NCBI GenBank assembly: GCA_943370295.1
Contig: CALRQL020000012.1
Coordinates: 37,829-101,828 of the forward strand
From: SB11 sp943370295
Lineage (GTDB): Bacteria > Bacteroidota > Bacteroidia > UBA8524
Length of the DNA: 64,000 nt
Reading direction: 5' to 3'
Positions 16,698-25,531 of the stretch are shown here, one piece after another. The notes beneath the pieces were generated by a model, which had not been told where the DNA came from, searched no databases, and saw only the letters and a program-made list of their open reading frames with translations. The position numbers were made by a program, and so were the translations under genes. How positions within the stretch are numbered: position 1 is the first letter of the stretch; each line of letters starts with the position of its first letter.

Positions 16698-17921
16698 ATG
16701 AAATTATCGCGCAAATACGTTGTATTAGCAAGCTTGTACATAGTTCAGTCGGTACCGTTTTCATTCATAAAAACCGGGTTTCAGCTACTCCTCAAAGAAG
16801 ACAACATCGATTACAAATCGCTCGGAGCCATTATGAGCCTGTTGTTGCTGCCTTGGGTATTTAAATTTGCTTGGGCACCTTTGGTGGATAAATGGTGCGC
16901 CAACAGTTTCCCTAAAATTCGCAAAGCACTTTTGTTTTTTCAGGTATTGGGGGCAGCCCTATTGGGACTCACGGCCAGTTTTCAGTTTCCCGAAGCCATT
17001 CAACCAGTATTAGGTGCCTTCTTTTTATTTAGCCTTGTAGCCGCCACACAAGATATTATTATAGATGCCTTTGCCGTACTTGCTTTGCCCAAGAAGGAAC
17101 ACGGGATAGGGAATACCTTTCAAATGGGGGGCTATTATGTGGGTGAAGTATTGGGCGGGGCATTGATATTGATAATTTTTGACCGTTTTGGATGGAACTG
17201 GGCTATGATGGCCTTTGTGCTGTTTTTTCTTATTCCTTTTATCCCTGTATTGTTATACAAGCACGACGAAACCATACATCCGCCCAAACCTTCTACTTCG
17301 GGATTTAGCAATGTAAAATCATACTTTAAAATACAAGGTATGGGCTTTTGGTTGTTGGTAATGGTTATTTATATGGCCAATCAAATGCTTGCCAGCACGC
17401 TTTTACCTTCGATGTTTTTAGATATGGGGTACACCAAAACCGAAATTGCATCCATTGTTAGCATTTGGGGTAATACTGCTTCGGTGGCGGGAGCTGTACT
17501 TGCAGGTGTTTTGGTTGAAAAATGGGGCCGAAAAAATTGTTTAGTGGGTTTTGGCAGTTTAAAAATACTATCGCTGCTTGGCTTTTTCTTATTAAAGGGT
17601 GATGCTGATACTACAATTGTTTATTCGGTAATTATGATAAACGGTTTTATATCGGGCTTGGCTACGGTTACTGTATTCACCATTATGATGGATAAGTGCA
17701 GGCTTACCAGTCCCGGAACCGATTTTACGATACAACAATCCATCAACCTGTTTGCCATTGCCACCTTTGGCGCTTTGAGCGGACGATTGGTAAAAGCTGA
17801 TGGTGATTTCACAGTTCTATTCATTACCGCCTTTATTGTAGGCCTTGTTGGTGTGCTACTTGCCGCTTTCGGTCTATCACGCAAATCTTTAGACAACGGA
17901 AACGGGTTGAAAGCCTCGTAA
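16698..17921 (+). CDS. MFS transporter (AmpG/RhtX-like)
   Basis: Inner-membrane transporter of 407 aa with about 12 hydrophobic segments. The N-terminal pattern (IVQSVPFSF, then LLLLPWVFKFAWAPLVDKW) is shared by AmpG muropeptide permeases and RhtX/FptX siderophore transporters, which cannot be separated by eye. The neighbouring heme-type TonB operon favours an iron-chelate role, but a separate promoter precedes that operon. AmpG-type import of cell-wall fragments is the alternative. Confidence 0.82.
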   Translation: MKLSRKYVVLASLYIVQSVPFSFIKTGFQLLLKEDNIDYKSLGAIMSLLLLPWVFKFAWAPLVDKWCANSFPKIRKALLFFQVLGAALLGLTASFQFPEAIQPVLGAFFLFSLVAATQDIIIDAFAVLALPKKEHGIGNTFQMGGYYVGEVLGGALILIIFDRFGWNWAMMAFVLFFLIPFIPVLLYKHDETIHPPKPSTSGFSNVKSYFKIQGMGFWLLVMVIYMANQMLASTLLPSMFLDMGYTKTEIASIVSIWGNTASVAGAVLAGVLVEKWGRKNCLVGFGSLKILSLLGFFLLKGDADTTIVYSVIMINGFISGLATVTVFTIMMDKCRLTSPGTDFTIQQSINLFAIATFGALSGRLVKADGDFTVLFITAFIVGLVGVLLAAFGLSRKSLDNGNGLKAS

Positions 17922-17950
17922 ATACTACGTTTTCTTATTGTCAAACTTCT

Positions 17951-17970
17951 GTCATATTACCGTCATATTA
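17951..17970. repeat. Direct repeat GTCATATTA x2, helical-turn spacing, upstream of the HmuY/TonB operon
   Basis: GTCATATTA occurs at 17951-17959 and 17962-17970, start-to-start 11 bp. It lies about 70-90 nt before the ATG at 18039, a plausible operator position. No regulator is identified. Confidence 0.45.
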
Positions 17971-18038
17971 GTTTATAATCTTTCTAAATAGTGACCGTAA
18001 GGGTACATTTGCGGCATACTAAAAGTTATCGTATAGAG

Positions 18039-19337
18039 ATGAACAAACTACAAAAGACCATCTGTACATTAATTGCCCTCATTCCATTTATCAACGTATC
18101 AGCCCAAAAGGCCGACTCAGTTGAAATGGGTCAAGGTTATGGCAATGATGTTTATTACAGTTTTGCAAACGGCGAAGTTAAAAAGGTAGCCAACAACACT
18201 TGGGACCTTGCTTTCCGTACCGGTTTCCGCACCGATGCTATTTTTATAAATTCGGTAAGTTCTTCAACTGCGCAACGCAGCACTAAATTGTATTTGTACC
18301 CCAAAGGCGATAAAACCGCTTGGAGTACTTTTGATACTTCGGGCTGGAAAGGTTGGTTAGAATACCAAAACACAGATACTTCTTGGGAGTTTGGCGCATT
18401 TAACCGTGCTGCAGGAACTTTCCCTGATTTTTCTTGGGGAATTTACAATCCTGTGACCAAGGTTGTTGAAGGAGATTCGTTATACCTGTTAGAAATCACC
18501 AACGGTGCTAACAAAGTGTATAAGAAACTGCTGATAATTGATAAAAACTTTGGCATATGGCATTTTAAATATGCTAATGTTGACGGTACTAATGAAGTAA
18601 CCGACTCTATTGTTGCCAGCAACGGTAATGCTAAATTGTTGGATTACTACTCAATAATTGATGGTGCTGATGTGGCACACGAGCCTGATAGTGTTAAAGA
18701 TTGGGATTTGTTGTTTACCCGTTACCACGAGTGGATTTCTACCCCGCCCCCCGGAAGCTATTACCCTGTGATGGGCGTATTTACAAATAAGGGTGTGAAA
18801 GTGGCTGAAAAAAGGAGCATTGATAAATTAACCTACGATGTAGCCAACCTAACAGCAGGCGATTACAAAGAATACAGGAATATTATCGGCTCTGATTGGA
18901 AGTTCTTTGATAATAATACTTTCTCATGGAAGCTGATTGATTCTTTGGCCTACTTTGTTCAATTACAAAACGGCTCAGTATGGAAAATATACTTTACTGC
19001 ATTTGGCGGTACAGGCAATGGTAAATCAGTATTCAATAAAACCAAAGTACAACCCGGTCTTTCAGTAAACCCTGCTGCAACAGTAGCATCGTTTGGTGTA
19101 TATCCTAACCCTGCTTCAACCTCGGTAAGCGTGGTATTTGAAAACCGTGCTAACTCAGTGAGCAATACATTGAAAATTTATGATATAGCCGGCAAAGTGG
19201 TAGCCACACACACATTAGAAAATGCCCCAGGTTTTTACACCAGCAACGTAAACATTGAGCAATTACCTGCCGGTGTTTATGTGATGAGCATTGAAAACGG
19301 TGGTTACTCAATCACTCAAAAATTGATTAAAAACTAA
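18039..19337 (+). CDS. HmuY-like protein with T9SS C-terminal sorting domain
   Basis: Secreted protein of 432 aa. I start it at ATG 18039, where a clean signal peptide begins (ending near INVSAQ), rather than at the earlier in-frame codon at 17991. The body contains HmuY-family patterns (NTWDLAF near 50 and DWDLLFTRYHEW near 215). The last about 80 residues are a type A T9SS sorting domain (VYPNPASTSVSV, IYDIAGKVV, LPAGVYVMSI). HmuY proteins bind heme outside the cell and hand it to a TonB receptor; the receptor gene follows after 40 nt. Heme binding by this copy is inferred, not shown. Confidence 0.8.
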   Translation: MNKLQKTICTLIALIPFINVSAQKADSVEMGQGYGNDVYYSFANGEVKKVANNTWDLAFRTGFRTDAIFINSVSSSTAQRSTKLYLYPKGDKTAWSTFDTSGWKGWLEYQNTDTSWEFGAFNRAAGTFPDFSWGIYNPVTKVVEGDSLYLLEITNGANKVYKKLLIIDKNFGIWHFKYANVDGTNEVTDSIVASNGNAKLLDYYSIIDGADVAHEPDSVKDWDLLFTRYHEWISTPPPGSYYPVMGVFTNKGVKVAEKRSIDKLTYDVANLTAGDYKEYRNIIGSDWKFFDNNTFSWKLIDSLAYFVQLQNGSVWKIYFTAFGGTGNGKSVFNKTKVQPGLSVNPAATVASFGVYPNPASTSVSVVFENRANSVSNTLKIYDIAGKVVATHTLENAPGFYTSNVNIEQLPAGVYVMSIENGGYSITQKLIKN

Positions 19338-19377
19338 AAATAAAAAACCATTTTCTCTAAAGTCACGTATCTTAAGC

Positions 19378-21681
19378 ATGACAACACCCAAACTGATAAG
19401 AAGCACTGTTTTAAAACACAACGCCATACGTTTGGGAATGGGAGTAATGGCATTTATACTACTGGCCTTTTGCACAACAGTTGCAAAAGGCCAGTTTATT
19501 TTACAACTAAACGATTCAACATTAAAACCTATTGAGTTTGCTTCAGTAGGTATTATTCCTTTGGGTGAAAAAGGCCCTGATTACACAAAAGCAAAACTGT
19601 ATTATACCAACGAAAAAGGCATCATACAATCGGCCATAGGTGGTAAATGTCTTTTGAAAATACAAGCGGAGGGGTTTGCGGCCATTGAAGATACGGCAGT
19701 GCTTTTTGAGGGCACGCCTTATAAAATTGTAATGACACCCTTTGCCGCTGAGGTGAGCGAGGTGGTAGTTACAGGGGTGTTTGAGCCCACTCACATCGAT
19801 AAATCCATATCAAAAATTAAAATTATTGATATGAAACGGATAGAGGGGCAGGGAGCGGTGAATTTGAACGATGTATTAAGTAATGAATTGAACATACGCC
19901 TTAAAAGAGATAATATTTTGGGCAGTAGCATGAGTCTGCAAGGAATTGGCGGGCAGAATGTGAAAATACTAATTGACGGCGTGCCGATGATAGGCCGCTT
20001 GGATGGTAATATTGACTTGGGACAGATAAACCTGAACAATATTGAAAGAATTGAGATTGTGGAGGGACCGATGAGTGTGATGTATGGGACAGATGCGTTG
20101 GGGGGAGTGATTAATTTGATTACGAAGAAAACGACAAAAAATAATATAGAAGGAAATGTAAATAGCTACTACGAAAGCGCAGGACAATATAACCTTGACG
20201 GCCGTGTGGCATTTAGCACTCCTAAAAGAACAAATGTGCAAGTATCGGGCGGGCGTAACTTTTTTGATGGCTACGAGGAGTTGGGCACCTACAAACGAGT
20301 GCAAGCATGGAAACCCAAAGAACAATACTTTGCCGATGTAATTGTAGGGTTTAGTATTAAAAACACTACTCACAGGCTGCAATCAACCTTTTTTGACGAG
20401 TTATTGCTAAATAAAGGCGAACCCGTTGTAGGCCCATACAGCGTGTATGCGTTTGATAACTATTTTTATACTCGCAGGCTTAATAACTCATTGTTTTCAG
20501 ATTTTAAGCTTAAAAACGGCGGTCATATACAGTTAATTAACTCATACTCGTGGTTTCGCCGTCACAACATACAAATGCGTAAAAATTTAGTTACGCTTGA
20601 AAATGTGCAAACACAAGGCAGTACAGACCATGATACTTCTACGTTTGATTTATGGTTATCTCGCGGTATTTACACCGTAGGCTGGGGTAAAAAAGCAAAT
20701 GTACAGGTAGGTTACGATATTAATATTGAAACAGGTTCAGGCAGGAGGATAGAAGGCAACAGCCAAACCATTGGTGATTATGCCGCCTATTCAACAGTTG
20801 AATACAGACCGCTAAGGCGTTGGGTAATACGTCCCGGCGTGCGTGCTTCGTACAATACCAAATACGGCGCACCGATTACTCCATCGTTCAATACCAAATA
20901 CGATATTAATAAAAACCTAAGTGTGCGCGCCTCGTACGCAAGGGGTTTCAGGGCTCCTTCGTTAAAAGAGTTGAGTTTGTTTTTTGTGGATATGAACCAC
21001 AATATACAACCTAATGATAATCTTAAGGCTGAAATTTCTGACAACTTTAACGCTTCGTTTTTATATACCCGCACGGTAGGTAAAAGCAGCAGTATACGCT
21101 TTGAGCCTTCGTTTTTCTACAACGATATCCGCAATATGATATCGCTGGCCGTAATTGACCCTGCTACACAACTATACAGTTATGTAAACATAGGAGCATT
21201 CACCAATGCAGGTGCCAACCTTAACACCGAACTTAAAACCAAACACATCACCTTGCAATTGGGTGCATCATACATTGCCAACAAAAACCTGATAAGCGGG
21301 CCTAATGTTTCAAAATACAGCCCTACACAAGAGTATAAAGCAAACGTTACCTATACTGTACCTGTATCAAAAACAGCCATCAGCTTATTTTATAAATACA
21401 ACGGCAAGGTACCTGGTTACATGTTAGATGCAGGGGGAAATGTCATGCAAACTTACATTCAAGACTATTCTATGGCCGATTTTTCGGTATCACAGTCATT
21501 TTTAGGTCAAAGAGTGACCCTGGTCATAGGCAGTCGTAACATTTTTAACGTAATTCGCATCAGTTATAACGCACCAACCGGAGGAGCACATAGCGGGGGA
21601 GGCAACTCAATGGGAATCGGAATGGGGCGTACAATTTTTACAAATATTAAGATTCACTTATTCAAGCAGGACAAACGATAA
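19378..21681 (+). CDS. TonB-dependent outer-membrane receptor (HmuR-like by context)
   Basis: Outer-membrane receptor of 767 aa. It has an N-terminal signal segment (to about residue 38), a diverged carboxypeptidase-regulatory-like domain (about 41-118) and a plug domain (about 125-235) with EVVVTG, NLNDVLSNELNI, GQNVKILIDGVPM, IERIEIVEGPMSVMYGTDALGGVINLIT. A 22-strand barrel follows, including RASYARGFRAPSLKEL. Flanking HmuY-like genes on both sides point to heme or a porphyrin-like ligand. It overlaps the next gene by one base (TAATG), implying coupled translation. No TonB/ExbBD genes are in the window. Confidence 0.93.
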   Translation: MTTPKLIRSTVLKHNAIRLGMGVMAFILLAFCTTVAKGQFILQLNDSTLKPIEFASVGIIPLGEKGPDYTKAKLYYTNEKGIIQSAIGGKCLLKIQAEGFAAIEDTAVLFEGTPYKIVMTPFAAEVSEVVVTGVFEPTHIDKSISKIKIIDMKRIEGQGAVNLNDVLSNELNIRLKRDNILGSSMSLQGIGGQNVKILIDGVPMIGRLDGNIDLGQINLNNIERIEIVEGPMSVMYGTDALGGVINLITKKTTKNNIEGNVNSYYESAGQYNLDGRVAFSTPKRTNVQVSGGRNFFDGYEELGTYKRVQAWKPKEQYFADVIVGFSIKNTTHRLQSTFFDELLLNKGEPVVGPYSVYAFDNYFYTRRLNNSLFSDFKLKNGGHIQLINSYSWFRRHNIQMRKNLVTLENVQTQGSTDHDTSTFDLWLSRGIYTVGWGKKANVQVGYDINIETGSGRRIEGNSQTIGDYAAYSTVEYRPLRRWVIRPGVRASYNTKYGAPITPSFNTKYDINKNLSVRASYARGFRAPSLKELSLFFVDMNHNIQPNDNLKAEISDNFNASFLYTRTVGKSSSIRFEPSFFYNDIRNMISLAVIDPATQLYSYVNIGAFTNAGANLNTELKTKHITLQLGASYIANKNLISGPNVSKYSPTQEYKANVTYTVPVSKTAISLFYKYNGKVPGYMLDAGGNVMQTYIQDYSMADFSVSQSFLGQRVTLVIGSRNIFNVIRISYNAPTGGAHSGGGNSMGIGMGRTIFTNIKIHLFKQDKR

Positions 21682-22682
21682 TGATGATTAAAGCGCTTGG
21701 CATATTAACAGCAGTTTTGGTAACACTTTCATCGTGTTGGAAGGAAGACGAACGTTTTGTTCTTCAACCGGCAGGAAACGTAACCCAAAAGCAGGTGAAA
21801 ATGGGCGAGAGTTATGATAAAATCATATACTTTAACATACACACCCAAGATTTTATGGTGCGTAGCCTTGCTGATTGGGACTTTGCCTTTGAAAACACAG
21901 AAAAAGGCTTGCACATTCGTATGAATGGCGGCAAAGGTTTTAGGGCACATGAAACTTCTGAAACTGATTTTGCTGTGGGTTACACAGTGGTTAGCGGGCA
22001 TGAATTTAAATACGATGCACCTAACGGTCACCTTGACTCAACAGGTATAGGTACTTGGTGGAGTAATACTGACGGAACATCTAAAAGTAAACTGTATATT
22101 ATTAACACCGATCCTACAAAAACTTCGGGTACTGCACATTACAAACGTTTTCAAGTACAAAAAGCTGATAAAACAGGTTTTTGGGTGAAGGTGGGTAACT
22201 TAGACGGTAATATTGATGCAAAAACGTACTTTATACCTAAAGATGCTAAGTACAATTATTCATACCTGAACATTGCTACCGGTGAAGTAAAAACTGACTT
22301 GGAACCTGAAAAAGGTACTTGGGATATTGTTTTTACCCGCTACCAACACGTTTACCACGATCAAGGCTCTGAGCCATTGCCTTACCAAGTAACAGGGGTG
22401 TTGTTAAACCCTAACGGTGTAAAGGCATACGAAGAGACTAAAATGAAGTTTGAAGATATTACTTTGGATTATGCGTTGGGACTTAACTACACTGCCGATG
22501 CAGATGTGATTGGTTTTGACTGGAAATATTACAATCAAACTTCGGGACGTTTTACGGTGAATCCAAATTTGATTTATATCGTTAAAACAGTGTCAGGGTA
22601 CTATTATAAGCTACGATTTATTGACTTTTATGACGAAAAAGGAATAAAAGGAAATCCATTGTTTGACTTACAAAGGCTATAG
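21681..22682 (+). CDS. HmuY-like heme-binding lipoprotein
   Basis: Lipoprotein of 333 aa with lipobox cysteine C19 (TLSSC). The two HmuY-type halves contain SLADWDFAFE (about 69-78) and TWDIVFTRYQHVYHD (about 213-227). It is paralogous along its length to the T9SS-sorted protein upstream of the receptor, but anchored by lipid instead of a sorting domain. Several histidines (for example RAHETSE and SGHEF) could be heme ligands; which ones is unknown. The start ATG overlaps the receptor stop. The operon ends at a terminator at 22710-22735. Confidence 0.82.
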   Translation: MMIKALGILTAVLVTLSSCWKEDERFVLQPAGNVTQKQVKMGESYDKIIYFNIHTQDFMVRSLADWDFAFENTEKGLHIRMNGGKGFRAHETSETDFAVGYTVVSGHEFKYDAPNGHLDSTGIGTWWSNTDGTSKSKLYIINTDPTKTSGTAHYKRFQVQKADKTGFWVKVGNLDGNIDAKTYFIPKDAKYNYSYLNIATGEVKTDLEPEKGTWDIVFTRYQHVYHDQGSEPLPYQVTGVLLNPNGVKAYEETKMKFEDITLDYALGLNYTADADVIGFDWKYYNQTSGRFTVNPNLIYIVKTVSGYYYKLRFIDFYDEKGIKGNPLFDLQRL

Positions 22683-22709
22683 GCTGAAATTCATATTGGT
22701 TAAATTTTG

Positions 22710-22735
22710 AAAGGGGCAACAATGCCCCTTTTTTT
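22710..22735 (+). terminator. Terminator of the HmuY/TonB operon
   Basis: AAAGGGGCA (22710-22718), loop ACAA, then TGCCCCTTT and a T-run to 22735. Confidence 0.85.
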
Positions 22736-22756
22736 ATGTTTTTATGTTGATTTCGG

Positions 22757-22788
22757 TTGTTTAGAACCATTCTAAAATAATATCTTCG
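22757..22788 (+). promoter_or_regulatory. Promoter of the TolB-like lipoprotein gene
   Basis: TTG (22757-22759), 21-nt spacer, TATCTTCG (22781-22788), a TAnnTTCG variant of the phylum's -7 element. The ATG follows at 22815. Confidence 0.5.
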
Positions 22789-22814
22789 CGCCAACTTAAA
22801 CAATACTTTATAAC

Positions 22815-23927
22815 ATGCGTATAATACCCGCAATTATTGCGTTTTCAGTAGTGGCTTTTGCAGCTTGCAAAAATCCAAACAGTCACCAACACACCAATGA
22901 TTCTTCAGCCACAGACAGTATGGCTAAGGATAGTGTTAAAACAGAGAAACATCTTAAAAACATTCGTCAGCTTACTTATGGCGGCAACAATGCTGAGGCC
23001 TACTTTAGCTTTGACGGTACCATGCTTACTTTTCAGAGTGATGCAAAAAAATGGGGTGTAGAGTGCGACCAAATTTTCCTAATGAAGATAGATGAGGCTG
23101 CAAAAGACAGCACATATTTGCCTAAAATGCTAAGTACCGGTAAGGGCCGCACCACTTGTTCATACTTTATGGGGGGTGACGATAAAATTGTTTACGCAAG
23201 TACCCACTTAAAACACGATAAATGTCCTCCTGCTCCCGAACACAGAGCTGACGGTAAATACCTTTGGGCCATTTACCCAGAGTTTGACATTTTTGTTGCC
23301 GACCTAAAACGTAACATTAAGCAACAGCTTACTAATACTCCCGGTTACGATGCCGAAGCTACGATATCTCCTGATGGTAAGAAAATAGTGTTTACCAGCA
23401 CCCGCAGCGGCGATTTAGAGCTTTATACAATGGATGCCGACGGCAAGAACGTAAAGCAAATCACTACCCAATTGGGATATGACGGAGGTGCTTTCTTTTC
23501 ACCTGATGGAAAACGTTTGGTATTCCGTTCATCACGCCCAAAAACCGAAGAAGAAATTAAAGAATACAAAGATTTGTTGGCTCAAGGCTTAGTAGCTCCT
23601 ACCAACATGGAAATTTATACTTGTAATATAGACGGCAGCGATTTGAAACAAGTAACCAACTTGGGCAAAGCTAATTGGGCTCCATTTTTTCACCCAAGCG
23701 GTAAAAAAATCATCTTCTCCTCTAATCACCACAGCAGCAGGGGGTACGATTTTCAGTTGTACATGATTAATGACGATGGTACCGGACTTGAGCAAATTAC
23801 CAACGAAAGTATTTTTAATGCGTTCCCAATGTTCTCTCCTGATGGTAAGAGGATTGTATTTAGCAGCAACCGTAACAATGGCGGTACCCGCGATACAAAT
23901 CTTTTTATTGCCGATTGGGAAGACTAA
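22815..23927 (+). CDS. TolB-like PD40 beta-propeller lipoprotein
   Basis: Lipoprotein of 370 aa with lipobox cysteine C18 (AFAAC). The mature protein consists of PD40/WD40-like propeller blades: repeated SPDGKKIVFTSTRSG, SPDGKRLVFRSSRP, SGKKIIFSSNHHS and SPDGKRIVFSSNRN motifs from about residue 185 onward, preceded by more divergent blades. Such proteins act as periplasmic scaffolds or binding surfaces; this one is too short to be full TolB and lacks its N-terminal domain. The M28 peptidase gene follows after 34 nt and may be co-transcribed. Confidence 0.87.
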   Translation: MRIIPAIIAFSVVAFAACKNPNSHQHTNDSSATDSMAKDSVKTEKHLKNIRQLTYGGNNAEAYFSFDGTMLTFQSDAKKWGVECDQIFLMKIDEAAKDSTYLPKMLSTGKGRTTCSYFMGGDDKIVYASTHLKHDKCPPAPEHRADGKYLWAIYPEFDIFVADLKRNIKQQLTNTPGYDAEATISPDGKKIVFTSTRSGDLELYTMDADGKNVKQITTQLGYDGGAFFSPDGKRLVFRSSRPKTEEEIKEYKDLLAQGLVAPTNMEIYTCNIDGSDLKQVTNLGKANWAPFFHPSGKKIIFSSNHHSSRGYDFQLYMINDDGTGLEQITNESIFNAFPMFSPDGKRIVFSSNRNNGGTRDTNLFIADWED

Positions 23928-23961
23928 ACGGTTAAAAATTTCGTAGGTATAACAAAAAAAT

Positions 23962-25203
23962 ATGATGAGGATAGTAAAAACAGTTGTTTTGTTTTTGATG
24001 CTTGTTGCATCTGTAGCAATACAGGCGCAAAGCATATCAAAAAAGAAGGTTAAGAAACACATAAAAACCCTTAGCAGCGATAAGTATTTGGGCAGGGGAG
24101 TTGGTGAAGAGGGTGAAAGGCTTGCCGCTGATTACATTGCAAAACAGTTTAAAAGTTTGAAGTTGAAGCCTATGGGCGACAGCGGAACTTATTTTCACCA
24201 CTTTAGCTTTAAGTTTAAGGTGAATCCTCATAGCGAGGATGGAGCGGTTGAAAAGAACGGTAAAAACGTGGTAGCATTTTTAGACAACGGTGCTACAAAT
24301 ACTATTATCATCGGTGCGCACTACGACCACTTAGGAATGGGACATGTAGGCAGCAGCCGTGATGCTAACCCCGAAGGTAAAATACACAACGGCGCGGATG
24401 ATAATGCATCAGGAACTGCCGGGGTGATAGAATTGGCAAGGTATTTTGCTAAAAACAAAACCAAAGAGAACTGTAACTTTATGTTTATCTGTTTTTCAGC
24501 CGAAGAGCAAGGGTTAGTGGGCTCAAAAAAGTTTACCGAGTACGGTTCTTTTAACGCTGCTACCACCCAGTGCATGATAAACATGGATATGATAGGACGC
24601 CTTAACGATAGTACCAAGAAAATAATGGTGTACGGTGTGGGTACCAGCCCTATATGGGGTAATATGGTACAAACGTTAAAACCTGCTACACTTGCCATTG
24701 GTATTGATTCATCAGGGACAGGCCCTACTGACCACACGAGCTTTTATTTAAAAGATGTGCCCGTATTGTCGTTCTTTACCGGACAACACAAGCAATACCA
24801 CACCCCTGAGGATGATGCCCATTTGATAAACTACGACGGTACGGTGGAAGTGTTGCGCTACATTGCCGGTATTTGTGATAATGTGGCTGCAATGCCAAAG
24901 CCGGCGTTTACAAAAACCAAAAACAGTGATAATGAAAACCGTGTATCGTTTAAGGTAACGTTGGGTATTATGCCCGATTATGTGTTTGAAGGTCCCGGCG
25001 TGAAGGTTGACGGTGTTACTGCCGGCAAACCCGCTGATAAAGCAGGCGTGAAGGCAGGCGATATTCTTTTGTTTTTGGGTGGGGTTGAGATAAAAGGTAT
25101 GAAAGAATACATGAACGCTCTTAGCCAACACAAAAAGGGGGATAAAACTACCCTAAAAGTGCACCGTGGTGCCGCAATTTTAGAGTTTGAAGTTGAGTTT
25201 TAA
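23962..25203 (+). CDS. M28 family zinc peptidase with C-terminal PDZ domain
   Basis: Exported aminopeptidase-type enzyme of 413 aa with a signal peptide (to about AIQAQ). The two-zinc centre of family M28 is visible: H120 (IIGAHYDH), bridging D146 (NGADDNASG), catalytic E181 with E182 (FSAEEQG), D209 (NMDMIG) and the late histidine in QYHTPEDD. A PDZ domain occupies about 330-413 (GPGVKVDGVTAGKPADKAGVKAGDI). The combination is common in Bacteroidota. An imperfect terminator hairpin follows at 25237-25273. Confidence 0.93.
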   Translation: MMRIVKTVVLFLMLVASVAIQAQSISKKKVKKHIKTLSSDKYLGRGVGEEGERLAADYIAKQFKSLKLKPMGDSGTYFHHFSFKFKVNPHSEDGAVEKNGKNVVAFLDNGATNTIIIGAHYDHLGMGHVGSSRDANPEGKIHNGADDNASGTAGVIELARYFAKNKTKENCNFMFICFSAEEQGLVGSKKFTEYGSFNAATTQCMINMDMIGRLNDSTKKIMVYGVGTSPIWGNMVQTLKPATLAIGIDSSGTGPTDHTSFYLKDVPVLSFFTGQHKQYHTPEDDAHLINYDGTVEVLRYIAGICDNVAAMPKPAFTKTKNSDNENRVSFKVTLGIMPDYVFEGPGVKVDGVTAGKPADKAGVKAGDILLFLGGVEIKGMKEYMNALSQHKKGDKTTLKVHRGAAILEFEVEF

Positions 25204-25531
25204 GTAAAATACTATCAACGATAAGGTAGGTTGAAAAACGTCGTACGGCTTAGGCTGTGCGGCGTTCTTTTTTATAGGCCAAGGGTTACAACCTGCGCTG
25301 CTTTGCAATTATATGGGTGTACCGTTGTTCTTTGAAGGTGTAAAAGTGTCCCAAACTGTCCCACCTTGTATTGTTTGTTAAGTAGAGCCATACCCCATGC
25401 ACTGTAAGGTGTTTAGCAACTGTCTCAAGTGTCACGGCTGTCCCACCCAAAATGCAGAATAAGGTGTTTGGAAAAAAAACAGGGCAGCCTTAATGTAGAG
25501 ACTGCCCCGTTAGTAAATATCACTAAGGCTA
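25204..25531. other. Intergenic stretch between convergent genes
   Basis: No coding potential seen. It holds a terminator for the M28 gene (imperfect hairpin 25237-25264 ending GTGCGGCGTT, then T-rich to 25273) and the guaA terminator (25472-25511). Between them short words recur: AAGGTGT at 25335, 25406 and 25461, twice followed by GTGTC and CTGTCCCACC (25335-25365 and 25406-25448), like an old imperfect duplication. Confidence 0.6.
25472..25511 (-). terminator. Intrinsic terminator of guaA
   Basis: On the minus strand ACGGGGCAGTC pairs with GGCTGCCCTGT across a loop of about 10 nt, followed by eight T (plus-strand A-run 25472-25479). Confidence 0.85.

Noticed and set aside
17991..18038. 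Upstream start for the T9SS-sorted HmuY-like protein
   Set aside because: The additional 16 residues are charged and precede a complete signal peptide that begins at ATG 18039.
16698..22682. MFS gene as first member of the heme-type operon
   Set aside because: A gap of 117 nt with its own direct-repeat site separates them, so co-transcription is not supported.
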